A DNA stretch of 64,000 nt from Candidatus Gastranaerophilales bacterium (GTDB taxonomy: Bacteria; Cyanobacteriota; Vampirovibrionia; Gastranaerophilales; Gastranaerophilaceae). Position 1 is the first letter of the stretch; each line of letters opens with the position of its first letter. Below are positions 17,889 through 25,788 of this stretch, piece by piece. Both the position numbers and the translations under genes were made by a program. The notes under the pieces were generated by a model, which saw only the letters and a list, made by a program, of their open reading frames with translations, had not been told where the DNA came from and made no database searches. The stretch covers positions 1 to 64,000 of the forward strand of contig CALVEC010000007.1 in assembly GCA_944326475.1 (NCBI GenBank), in the 5' to 3' direction.

Positions 17889-18965
17889 TTATTTTTTAGC
17901 TTTTGTTTTTGCTTTTTCTTCTTTTCTTTTTATGTAATCCTGCACCATATCAAGATAGACAAGTTTGTTTTCCTGATTTTTTGTATCTATGTTTATAGCT
18001 TTTCTGTAAGTCTGAATTGCTTTTTCAAGATTGTCCATCATGAAATATGTGTTGCCGATGAAAGTGTATGTCTTGGCGTCATCAGGTTTGAGAGCTGCTG
18101 CCTTTTCGTAAAGCTCAACAGCTTCTTTTAATTTTGACTGTTCAACATAAATGTTTGCAATCAATAAATATGCATTAGGCATATCAGGATTAACAGAAAT
18201 GGCTTCTTCATATTTTTTAATTGCCATTTCAATATTTCCGGCATCAGAGTAGCTTATGCCGTGGCATACATAGACCTGATAGAATTTCGGATCTAACTCA
18301 TAACATTTATTAAAATACTTTTCAGCATTTGCAAAATCCCTTATCGACGAATATGAGTTTGCAATACAAAGACAAGCTTTTGAATTGCCCGGATCAGCTT
18401 TCATTGCTTTTTTCAGCGCGGTTATTGCATCAGTGTAAAGATGCATACTCATAAGCACGCTTGCTTTGCTGATATAATTTTCAGGATCATTCGGGTTCAA
18501 TGCAATAGCTTTATCATAATAGATATTAGCTGAAATATAGTCCTTGTTATCCTGATACAAAAGTCCGATTGCATTATACAATTGCGCACTATCAGGATTT
18601 ATCTCGAGTGCTTTTACATAATTCTGCATAGCGAGTGTGAAGTTTCCAAGCTCAGCGTAAGCATTTCCGAGATTTAAATGTATTGAAAAATTTTCCGTTT
18701 CAAGCTCGGAAGCACGTGTATAGTAGTTTATAGATTTGTTTATATCCTGAAAGTAAAAATACAAACTTCCTGCATTAATAAGCGCCTGAACTTCATTCGG
18801 GTTAATTTTGAGAAGTTTTTCGTAAACCTCCAGTGCTTCTTTATACAATTTGTGGAGTATGTAAAACTTTCCAAGCTCAATATAGTTTTCCTGATTTTCA
18901 GGTTCAGCTTCGATTTTTTTAATTAACTCCGTTTTTATATCATTTTCTCTGCTAATTTTATCCAT
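17889..18965 (-). CDS. TPR-repeat protein
   Basis: 358-aa soluble protein made almost entirely of about nine tetratricopeptide repeats (34-residue period; W/Y-x-x-LG-x-x-Y and P at repeat ends, for example YLELGKFYILHKLYKEALE-like and LGNAYAELGNFTLAMQNYVK). It ends in a Lys-rich tail (KEEKAKTKAKK). No signal peptide or enzyme domain is seen. TPR arrays are protein-binding scaffolds and the partner is unknown. There is no Shine-Dalgarno; a promoter at 18972-19000 puts +1 at the ATG. It is first in a unit running to the Tic20-like gene, metY and apt. Confidence 0.9.
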   Translation of the reverse strand: MDKISRENDIKTELIKKIEAEPENQENYIELGKFYILHKLYKEALEVYEKLLKINPNEVQALINAGSLYFYFQDINKSINYYTRASELETENFSIHLNLGNAYAELGNFTLAMQNYVKALEINPDSAQLYNAIGLLYQDNKDYISANIYYDKAIALNPNDPENYISKASVLMSMHLYTDAITALKKAMKADPGNSKACLCIANSYSSIRDFANAEKYFNKCYELDPKFYQVYVCHGISYSDAGNIEMAIKKYEEAISVNPDMPNAYLLIANIYVEQSKLKEAVELYEKAAALKPDDAKTYTFIGNTYFMMDNLEKAIQTYRKAINIDTKNQENKLVYLDMVQDYIKRKEEKAKTKAKK

Positions 18966-18971
18966 ATAAGT

Positions 18972-19000
18972 ATATTACTACAATTTTTTGAAAATTCCAA
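18972..19000 (-). promoter_or_regulatory. Promoter placing the TPR gene start at +1
   Basis: Minus strand: TTGGAA (18995-19000), 17-nt spacer, TAATAT (18972-18977), then 6 nt to the ATG at 18965. Confidence 0.45.
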
Positions 19001-19067
19001 ATCATAACACTAAATTGTTCTTTTGATATAAAATGTAATAGCATAAATCAAAAAGGAAAAAAACAAA

Positions 19068-20198
19068 ATGCAGTTCAATCGTGCTTCGTATTTAAATACC
19101 CGCCGTGACGCGTGGGTTGAGATAAATCTTGACAGTATTGAAAAAAATATTCTGGAATTTAAAAAATATTTGAATCCCGGCGCAAAACTTTTTGCGGTCG
19201 TAAAGGCTGATGCGTACGGGCATGGCGCGGTTATGATTGCGCCGATTCTTCTGGCGTCAGGCGTCGATTTTCTCGGAGTTGCATCAATTGATGAAGGCAT
19301 GCAGTTAAGAGAAGCAAAAATTGAAGCACCGATTCTTGTACTCGGCGCAGTACCAGTGTGGGCTGTGGATTGGGCAGCGACCAACAATATTTCCATATCT
19401 GTCTTTTCTGACGAACACATTGAGGCTTGCAGACTTTCTTATGAAAAAACAAAAATTAAACCCAAAGTTCACGTAAAAATAGATACGGGCATGAACCGGA
19501 TAGGAGTCCGACCGGACAGGGCTGTCGAATACATCAAAAAAATACAGAATTGTGATTTTATTGAGCTTGAGGGAATATTTACTCATTTTGCAAGTGCAGA
19601 AGAAGAAGACAGAACGAAAGAACAGTATAAAAAATTCAGAAGCGTAGTGGACAATGTTGACACAAAAGGACTTTTAATTCATTGCTGCAATACAGCTGCG
19701 GTTATTTCTTACAACTATATGGACTACAATATGGCTCGTGTCGGCATTGGCATTTACGGACTCCAGCCTGATTTGCCGAAAGGAGTTGTACCGCCGGTTT
19801 TACACCAGGCAATATCTTTGAGAGGAAGAATTACAAATATACACAATGCCGAAAAAGACGAAGGCGTCAGTTATTCACATACATTTATTACACCCGCGCC
19901 AACAAAAATTGCAACTATTCCTATAGGCTATGCGGACGGCGTTTCAAGAAAACTTTCAAATAAAATTTACGGTATCATCAACGGCAGAAAGGTTAAACAA
20001 ATCGGAAATATCACCATGGATCAAATGATGTTCGATGTTTCAGGCTGCGATGTAAACGATGGAGATATTATAACTTTACTGGGACAGGACGGGGCTGAAT
20101 TTATTTCCGTAGACGAATGGGCAAATATTTTAGGCACTATAAATTATGAACTTACCTGCGCTCTGAAAGTTCGTCTTGCTCGTGTTTACACCAGATAA
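19068..20198 (+). CDS. alr: Alanine racemase
   Basis: Makes D-alanine for peptidoglycan. The 376-aa protein has the PLP lysine in AVVKADAYGHG (Lys46), the second catalytic base Tyr269 in GVSYSHTF, and MARVGIGIYG and IGYADGVSR typical of the family. The start is preceded by an AAAGG Shine-Dalgarno and the N-terminus NTRRDAWVEINLDSI matches the family. It is a single gene, divergent from the TPR gene. Its stop codon abuts the stop of the convergent fliI with no gap. Confidence 0.96.
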   Translation: MQFNRASYLNTRRDAWVEINLDSIEKNILEFKKYLNPGAKLFAVVKADAYGHGAVMIAPILLASGVDFLGVASIDEGMQLREAKIEAPILVLGAVPVWAVDWAATNNISISVFSDEHIEACRLSYEKTKIKPKVHVKIDTGMNRIGVRPDRAVEYIKKIQNCDFIELEGIFTHFASAEEEDRTKEQYKKFRSVVDNVDTKGLLIHCCNTAAVISYNYMDYNMARVGIGIYGLQPDLPKGVVPPVLHQAISLRGRITNIHNAEKDEGVSYSHTFITPAPTKIATIPIGYADGVSRKLSNKIYGIINGRKVKQIGNITMDQMMFDVSGCDVNDGDIITLLGQDGAEFISVDEWANILGTINYELTCALKVRLARVYTR

Positions 20199-21512
20199 TC
20201 AGACTTTTTCCGCAATAGATATAAGTTTATCAACGGTTTCATCATAGGCAGTTTTTTCATCAATAGACTGCTGCAAGAATGCATTGATTTCATCCATATA
20301 TTTTATGGCTTTGTCCGTCACCGGATCGCTTCCGTTCACATAAGCACCAATATTAATTAAATCTTCATTCTTTTTATATGCCGCAAGAAGGTTTCTTATT
20401 TTTCCGGCTGCCTTGATGTGTTCTTTTGTGGTAACTTCCTTCATTACACGGCTAATGCTTTCAAGCACATCAACCGCCGGATAATGGTTTTTATGGGCAA
20501 GGTCTCTGGAGAGCATAATGTGACCGTCTAAGATACTTCTTGCCGTATCTGAAATAGGTTCGTTAAAGTCATCACCTTCAACAAGTACTGTGTATAATCC
20601 GGTGATTGTGCCATATTCGTTACTTCCGGCACGCTCCAGAAGTTTTGGCATAAGTGCAAACACAGACGGAGTATATCCTCTTGTTGCCGGAGGTTCGCCG
20701 ACTGCAAGCCCGACTTCCCGCTGTGCCATTGCAATACGGGTAACACTGTCAAGCATAAAAAGCACATCTTTTCCCTGATCTCTGAAATATTCGGCAATTG
20801 CTGTTGCAACAAAGCCTGCTTTAATTTTTACAAGAGACGGCTGCTCTGAGGTAGCAACAACGACAATTGAGCGCTTCATTCCCTCAGGTCCAAGCGTACT
20901 TTCAATAAACTCCCTGACCTCTCTGCCGCGTTCTCCAATCAAGGCAATAACATTCAGGTCGGCGTTCGTGTTTTTTGCCATCATAGCAAGCGTTGTACTT
21001 TTTCCGACACCTGAACCGGCAAAAACACCCAGCCTTTGACCTTTACCTGCGGTTATAAATCCGTCTATGGCTCTGATTCCGAGAGACAGGGGCGTTCTTA
21101 TAAGTTGTCTGTTAAGAGGATTTATTATTTCAGCGTGTGTCGAATATGTAGTTTCCGTGTTAACATCGCCGAGAGTATCAATAGGCTGCCCGAGTCCATC
21201 CAAAACACGTCCTATAAGCTGCGGACCGACTTTTATCTGCATAGGTGCACCAGTATTTGTCACAATAGCGCCGGGGCGCAAACCATCCATTGACCCCAGC
21301 GGCATAAGAAGAAGTTTTTTCGTCTTAAACCCAACAACTTCAGCCCACATAGGTTTGTCATTAAGGTCGTTATAAATATAGCAAAGGTCTCCGATACTTG
21401 CTTTCGGACCGTCAGATTCTATGATAAGTCCGATAATTTGCGTAACCTTGCCCACTTCAACAGAGGGTTTTGTTTCATTAATTATTCTTTTATATCTGGT
21501 TAAATTTATCAT
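20199..21512 (-). CDS. fliI: Flagellum-specific ATPase FliI
   Basis: ATPase of the flagellar type III export apparatus. The 437-aa protein has Walker A GVFAGSGVGKST, the Walker B region VLFMLDSVTRIAMAQREVG (the FliI/SctN signature) and GEPPATRGYTPSVFA. F1-beta-like folding is evident. It is the last gene of the fliF-fliG-fliH-fliI block and overlaps fliH by 23 bp, suggesting translational coupling. Confidence 0.96.
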   Translation of the reverse strand: MINLTRYKRIINETKPSVEVGKVTQIIGLIIESDGPKASIGDLCYIYNDLNDKPMWAEVVGFKTKKLLLMPLGSMDGLRPGAIVTNTGAPMQIKVGPQLIGRVLDGLGQPIDTLGDVNTETTYSTHAEIINPLNRQLIRTPLSLGIRAIDGFITAGKGQRLGVFAGSGVGKSTTLAMMAKNTNADLNVIALIGERGREVREFIESTLGPEGMKRSIVVVATSEQPSLVKIKAGFVATAIAEYFRDQGKDVLFMLDSVTRIAMAQREVGLAVGEPPATRGYTPSVFALMPKLLERAGSNEYGTITGLYTVLVEGDDFNEPISDTARSILDGHIMLSRDLAHKNHYPAVDVLESISRVMKEVTTKEHIKAAGKIRNLLAAYKKNEDLINIGAYVNGSDPVTDKAIKYMDEINAFLQQSIDEKTAYDETVDKLISIAEKV

Positions 21513-22284
21513 TGTTCAAATTCATATCATTGACTTCGTTTGCCAGTTCGGCTTCCGGCACGGAGTTCATTTCATTTATAAGTTTTTGGTAGATTTGCTC
21601 AATCTGCCCGCTCATTCTTGTATCAATTCTTGAATCAAGACTCTCTATGATAGTCCCGTCAGCAGAAACAGAAGAATCCTCCTGGATTTTTATAGTTTTA
21701 AGCCCGTGTATTTTGCTTTTCATGTCGTCAGCAATAGCGTAGAGTTTGTTAATCATTTCAGGATTGGCAATAATTGTTATTTCTTCTTTTTCGCTAAGCT
21801 GATTTATTGATTCTTCAACAAGTGTTCTCAAAATTCTCGGATTCTGGCTGAGTTCCTGTTTGCAAACTTTTTTTGCAATATCAGTAATTAAATCCAAAAT
21901 ATCAAGATGGGCAGATTTTATAATTTTATTTTTTAACTCAAATGTACACTTTGCAAACTCATCGACATTCTGTATTCTGTCTTCAAGTTCAGTCGTTATT
22001 TTTTCTTTACCTTCGGAATAACCGGCATTAAAACCGTCTTCTTTAGCGGCTTCCGTTATGGTTTCAGCCTGGGATTCCGCTTCAAGCCGTGCCTGTTTTA
22101 TAAGATTTTCTGCCTGAGTGTGAGCCTGTGCAATTATTCCCTGTGCTTCAAGTTTTGCATCTGCAACAATTTTTTCCGCTATTTTTTTTGCTTCGACTAC
22201 TTCTTTATTTAAAACCTGATTCCCTTCCGTGTTAATGGTGAAGGAATTACCAAAATTTATTTTATTGCTTTCAATTCTACTCAA
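21490..22284 (-). CDS. fliH: Flagellar assembly protein FliH
   Basis: Stator-like regulator of FliI. The 264-aa protein has an N-terminal Ala/Glu/Gln-rich coiled coil (AKKIAEKIVADAKLEAQGII) with GxxxG-like heptads. A C-terminal domain similar to V/A-ATPase subunit E follows (HLDILDLITDIAKKVCKQEL; EEITIIANPEMI; KIQEDSSVSADGTIIESLDS). The start is TTG, overlapping the end of fliG by 8 bp. Position between fliG and fliI is the standard order and supports the call. Confidence 0.9.
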   Translation of the reverse strand: MSRIESNKINFGNSFTINTEGNQVLNKEVVEAKKIAEKIVADAKLEAQGIIAQAHTQAENLIKQARLEAESQAETITEAAKEDGFNAGYSEGKEKITTELEDRIQNVDEFAKCTFELKNKIIKSAHLDILDLITDIAKKVCKQELSQNPRILRTLVEESINQLSEKEEITIIANPEMINKLYAIADDMKSKIHGLKTIKIQEDSSVSADGTIIESLDSRIDTRMSGQIEQIYQKLINEMNSVPEAELANEVNDMNLNNDKFNQI

Positions 22285-23308
22285 TGTATTCGTCCTCTTG
22301 AGAATCTCTGGTTATAATAATTTCTCCCGCAGCTTCGAGAGCACGGATAATGCCGACAATCTTAGTTTGTTTTTCCTGAACTTCTTTCGCACGAACAGGT
22401 CCCATATATTCAAGTTCTTCTTTTAGCATAGTCTGGGCACGTTCAGACATGTTAGAATAAATTTTTTCTTTTATTTCATCTCTTACACCTTTGAGAGAAA
22501 TGGCAAGGTCTCTCATGTCGACCTCTCGGATTATACGCTGAATAGCATTGTCTTTGAGCTGGATAATATCTTCAAATACAAACATAAGCTCCCTGACGCC
22601 TTCCGCAAGAGCCAGATTTTTGAGTTCAAGATACTCAAGAACATTTTTCTCGGTTGCACGGTCAGAACGGTTAAGGATGTTCGCAAGAGAACCGACACCA
22701 CCTGCCTTAGAAAAGTCTTGCGCAACAACAGAAGAAAATTTACTCTCTACAATTTTTTCTATTTCTGAAATAATTTCAGGGTTTGTAGAGTTCATATCTG
22801 CAATTTTAAAAGCAACCTGCGCCTGCACATCCGGCGGCAAGCTGTTCAAAACCTTCGCTGAGTTTTCAGGTTTTAAATAAGCAAGAATAAGCGCAATAAG
22901 CTGCGGGTTTTCATTCTGAAACGACGTCGCAAGCTGAGAAGGATCAGCTTCATTGAAAAACTGAAACGGATTGGTCGTCAACATCGTAACCAAACGCGAC
23001 AGCATATTCTGTGCCTGCTCGGCGCCATAAGCTTTTTCCAACAGGGTTCTCGCATAGTTTGTACCGCCTGATGCCAGATAGTCGCTCGCCAGAAAAAGAG
23101 AGTGAAATTCTTCAAGTATTTGATTCAGAATTTCATTAGGAACTTTGTTCAAGCTGGCAATATCAAATGTCAACTGTTCCAAAATTTCTTCTTCTTTTAT
23201 ATTTTTAAGAATTTCAGATGCCGTAGTCGGACCCAATGCAATAAGCAGTGCTGCTACTTTTTGCCTTGTGGTCATTGTTTCGTATGTAAATGCGACTTCT
23301 CCTGTCAT
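22277..23308 (-). CDS. fliG: Flagellar motor switch protein FliG
   Basis: Rotor C-ring protein that interacts with the stator and sets rotation direction. 343 aa, typical length. The N-terminal segment TTRQKVAALLIALGPTTASEIL, the middle EHPQ-like region (here NENPQLIALILAYLKPENSA) and the C-terminal charged torque helix (IQRIIREVDMRDLAISLKGV, where the Arg and Asp residues recur) are present. It lies 4 bp after fliF. Confidence 0.95.
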   Translation of the reverse strand: MTGEVAFTYETMTTRQKVAALLIALGPTTASEILKNIKEEEILEQLTFDIASLNKVPNEILNQILEEFHSLFLASDYLASGGTNYARTLLEKAYGAEQAQNMLSRLVTMLTTNPFQFFNEADPSQLATSFQNENPQLIALILAYLKPENSAKVLNSLPPDVQAQVAFKIADMNSTNPEIISEIEKIVESKFSSVVAQDFSKAGGVGSLANILNRSDRATEKNVLEYLELKNLALAEGVRELMFVFEDIIQLKDNAIQRIIREVDMRDLAISLKGVRDEIKEKIYSNMSERAQTMLKEELEYMGPVRAKEVQEKQTKIVGIIRALEAAGEIIITRDSQEDEYIE

Positions 23309-23312
23309 TTAT

Positions 23313-24890
23313 TTAGTCCTTAATATAAGAAATTAGTATTTTGGCTGCTTCTGACGGATCAGCCATAATCGTATCTGTCAAATCCGTTTTGAGTTTGTCA
23401 AGCTCAGGATTCAAACGGGCTTCAATTTGAGGCAGCGATTCTACTTCAAATTTGTCAATCAGGTTGTCTGTAATCGTCTGCGGAGCTTCTTCGTATTCTT
23501 CAAATTCTTCTTCTGCAGCAGTTTTACCAAAGAGCGAACGGAATACAAAGAGTGCCGCAAGTCCGAGAATCAGGATTATCAACATAGGAACAATTTTGTT
23601 GACAACCAATTCCTGTTGTTTTTCCTGTGCAATAGCTTTTGTAACAGCAGCCTCCTGTGCTCTGTTTGCATCAACTGCGGCAAATTGCAGACTGGTAACA
23701 TTTATAATATCTCCGCGGTTTAAATCAGCACCGCTTGCAGATATAATAAGTTTTTCGAGTTCTTCTTTTTCTTGAGTTGTAAGAATTTTATTTACAGCAA
23801 CGGCAATAGTCATTCTTTTTACCGTTCCGGGAGCGTAAATTATTTGTTTCACTTCTTTTGAAACACTGTAATTCGTAGCAGTTTTTTGTTTTTGATAGTT
23901 CAGATTTTTATTTTGTCCGGCCTGTGTTGTAGGAGCAGGAGGATTGTTTGTTCCGGTTGTAACTCCCGGGTTGTTCGGATTCGGGTTTTCGTAATTTTCC
24001 ATCTCGGTTTGAGATGATGTCAAAACTCCTTGCTGCGAACCCTCAACAGGTATATAGCTTTCAATCGTAGAACGCGTGCTGTTGAAATCAATATCAGCAC
24101 TTACCTGTACGGAAGCATTATCTCTGCCGACAATTTTATCTAAAACATCCTGAATTTTTTGTGCTGTTTGGTTTTCAAAGTTCGTTTTGTAACTTTCAAT
24201 GTCACTGGAGCTTTTCTCTGTTTCATCCGAAAGATTATTGCCTGATTGGTCAGTCAGAAAGACTTTTTCCGGTTTCAATCTCGGTATGGAATATGCAACA
24301 AGATTTTTTATTGCTTTTACCTGAGAGGTTTTTAATTTATAACCCGGCTCAAGTATAAGCATAACAGATGCAGATGGTGATTCATCCTTATCCATAAAAA
24401 CAGAACGTTCAGGGTCTGCTATCTGCACTCTGACTTTTCTTACACCGTTCATTTTTTCAATGGAGCGGGTAAGTTCACCCTGATAGATTCTTTGCTTTGT
24501 TAATTTATTTTTAAAGTCGGTAGACCCGAGCTGCATATCATCAAGAAGTTCAAATCCCGGTGCAGAATCTTGTATCAGGTCATTTTCCGCTACATATATT
24601 CTTAATTCGTCAATTTTATCAGAAGGAACAAGCACAGATTTTTTGTCACTGCTGACTTTGTAAGCATATCCGCTTTTTTTAAGACTTTCTGTAATTGCTA
24701 TAGAATCCTGTTCGGATAAATCTGAGTACAACACTGACCAGTTTGGCTCGAGAGATTTTGTAATAAAAAATCCGGTCACGACAAGTGTTATCGCGCTGAG
24801 TACCACAATACCGAATTTTTGTCCGAGTTCTAAGCCGTTCCAAAGTTTTATTAAATCATCCATAAACAGCTTAAAATAGTTAGTTTCCAA
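23313..24890 (-). CDS. fliF: Flagellar MS-ring protein FliF
   Basis: Forms the MS ring in the inner membrane, the base of the flagellum. The 525-aa protein has an N-terminal membrane helix (FGIVVLSAITLVVTGFFI), the YscJ/FliF domain (LYSDLSEQDSIAITESLKKS; GFELLDDMQLGSTDFKNKL; ARL-like VRVQIADPERSVF), a central low-complexity Asn/Pro/Gly segment, a second membrane helix near residue 445 (IVPMLIILILGLAALFVF) and a C-terminal FliG-binding tail. The start is TTG with a strong AGGGGAG just upstream. It is the first gene of the fli operon. Confidence 0.95.
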   Translation of the reverse strand: METNYFKLFMDDLIKLWNGLELGQKFGIVVLSAITLVVTGFFITKSLEPNWSVLYSDLSEQDSIAITESLKKSGYAYKVSSDKKSVLVPSDKIDELRIYVAENDLIQDSAPGFELLDDMQLGSTDFKNKLTKQRIYQGELTRSIEKMNGVRKVRVQIADPERSVFMDKDESPSASVMLILEPGYKLKTSQVKAIKNLVAYSIPRLKPEKVFLTDQSGNNLSDETEKSSSDIESYKTNFENQTAQKIQDVLDKIVGRDNASVQVSADIDFNSTRSTIESYIPVEGSQQGVLTSSQTEMENYENPNPNNPGVTTGTNNPPAPTTQAGQNKNLNYQKQKTATNYSVSKEVKQIIYAPGTVKRMTIAVAVNKILTTQEKEELEKLIISASGADLNRGDIINVTSLQFAAVDANRAQEAAVTKAIAQEKQQELVVNKIVPMLIILILGLAALFVFRSLFGKTAAEEEFEEYEEAPQTITDNLIDKFEVESLPQIEARLNPELDKLKTDLTDTIMADPSEAAKILISYIKD

Positions 24891-24937
24891 AGTCTCCCCT
24901 CTCTTTTGACAGCAAAGTACATTTTTACCTAATAATA

Positions 24938-24965
24938 AGATAGACTATTTTTAATTCTATATCAA
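24938..24965 (-). promoter_or_regulatory. Putative sigma70-type promoter of the fli operon
   Basis: Minus strand: TTGATA (24960-24965), 17-nt spacer, TATCTT (24938-24943), about 48 bp before the fliF start. No sigma28-like element was seen here. Confidence 0.45.
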
Positions 24966-25049
24966 ATATGTTAAATTACGTTAAATTCTGTTTTCGAGAC
25001 TAATGAAACAAGTTTTACAAAACTTAATGTACAAAAAACAGCATGGAAA

Positions 25050-25096
25050 CATGCTTTATTACATGGTTTTGAGGGAACAAAACCATGTAAAGCATG
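25050..25096. other. Long imperfect hairpin between fliF and the small Cys-rich genes
   Basis: CATGCTTTA-tta-CATGGTTTTG pairs with CAAAACCATG-TAAAGCATG, giving 19 bp with one 3-nt bulge and a short loop (25072-25077). There is no T-run directly after it, so it is not a plain terminator. It could be an RNA structure, a protein-binding site or a remnant of a mobile repeat. Confidence 0.5.
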
Positions 25097-25194
25097 ATAA
25101 TATTTGTATTTATCGTTTTTAAAAACGCTATAATTGTTAGTATTAACGGCATACAGACTCTTGAAACATCTCGTAACATTTACTCATGATTGGC

Positions 25195-25222
25195 TTGTAA
25201 AAAGAATCTTTGATTATATAAT
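25195..25222 (+). promoter_or_regulatory. Promoter and leader of the 72-aa Cys-rich gene
   Basis: TTGTAA (25195-25200), 16-nt spacer, TATAAT (25217-25222). The resulting leader to 25361 is about 130 nt. It contains a 24-codon ORF (25233-25307) and a stem-loop with ACCGGA and TCCGGT arms (25276-25301), which would suit translational or attenuation control. Confidence 0.5.
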
Positions 25223-25232
25223 AAGAAAAAGG

Positions 25233-25307
25233 ATGTCAAAAACGGCTGTGGAAGCTGAAAGACAAAATGGGGACACCGGAAGTTTTATTGAAAATCCGGT
25301 AATGTAG
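25233..25307 (+). CDS. Possible 24-aa leader peptide
   Basis: ATG-initiated ORF MSKTAVEAERQNG and on to a TAG, just 10 nt after a good TATAAT box and preceded directly by AAAAAGG. It ends 53 nt before the GTG of the 72-aa Cys-rich gene. It may be a leader peptide or chance. No regulatory codon run stands out. Confidence 0.25.
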   Translation: MSKTAVEAERQNGDTGSFIENPVM

Positions 25308-25360
25308 TTAATAAGTTGATATAAAATCAATATGCGAGACAAATCGTCGGGGAGGACTTA

Positions 25361-25579
25361 GTGTTGAGAAGCAGAGACATGGGAAGGGCAATAGCTGTTA
25401 GAAGATGGACTAATACTGCTCTTGAATGTTATAAAAGAGGGTGTATGTGCGAAGGATGTTTTTATGCAGACTTTTTTAGCGGAACATCCCAAAAATGCCA
25501 GATGAAAGCTTCTGTTTTAGAATTGGTTAGGGTTTTAGGAAAGCCGGATGTTGATATGCCGCAAGTTTTGGCAGATTAG
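25361..25579 (+). CDS. Small Cys-rich protein, 72 aa
   Basis: I do not recognise a named family. The N-terminus is basic (RSRDMGRAIAVRRWTNTA). It is followed by a tight Cys cluster, CYKRGCMCEGC (Cys 23, 28, 30, 33), a fifth Cys in QKCQMK (46) and a helix SVLELVRVLGKP. The spacing suggests a zinc or Fe-S site, and the basic start suggests nucleic-acid or protein contacts. The start is GTG at 25361 or TTG at 25364, with GGGAGGA 5-8 nt upstream. It lies divergent from fliF and upstream of another small Cys protein. Strong codon bias and a Shine-Dalgarno support a real gene. Confidence 0.7.
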   Translation: MLRSRDMGRAIAVRRWTNTALECYKRGCMCEGCFYADFFSGTSQKCQMKASVLELVRVLGKPDVDMPQVLAD

Positions 25580-25596
25580 AAAAAAAGTACTATAAT
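25568..25596 (+). promoter_or_regulatory. Promoter placing the 61-aa gene start at +1
   Basis: TTGGCA (25568-25573), 17-nt spacer, perfect TATAAT (25591-25596), then 6 nt to the ATG at 25603. This is the clearest leaderless-type promoter in the window. The -35 box lies inside the end of the upstream gene. Confidence 0.65.
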
Positions 25597-25602
25597 ATTT
25601 AT

Positions 25603-25788
25603 ATGTATGAAAATAAATCCGTTAAAAATTTTGTAGGTATTATATTCACTTGCTGTAACGTATACGGGCGTTTATACAAAAACAAAGAAGGAACCGCTTA
25701 TGTCGGCAGATGCCCAAAGTGTATGAAATCTTTGAGACTAAAAATTGGTCCCGGCGGCTGCAACGCAAGATTTTTCTATGCAGGTTAA
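25603..25788 (+). CDS. Small Cys-rich conserved-looking protein, 61 aa
   Basis: Contains FTCCNVYGRLYKNKEGTAY, then CPKC (Cys 37, 40), a basic SLRLKIGPGG and a final Cys53 with ARFFYAG. The Cys17/Cys18 plus CxxC arrangement suggests a zinc ribbon. The pattern GTAYxGxCPxC with xxIGPGG recalls small uncharacterised proteins I have seen in other bacterial phyla, but I cannot name the family. It has no Shine-Dalgarno but an excellent promoter whose +1 would be the ATG. It ends convergently with the metalloprotease-like gene, overlapping by 4 bp. Confidence 0.7.
   Translation: MYENKSVKNFVGIIFTCCNVYGRLYKNKEGTAYVGRCPKCMKSLRLKIGPGGCNARFFYAG

Noticed and set aside
24161-24358. ORF antisense to fliF
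   Set aside because: No Shine-Dalgarno, and fliF is certain in the opposite strand.
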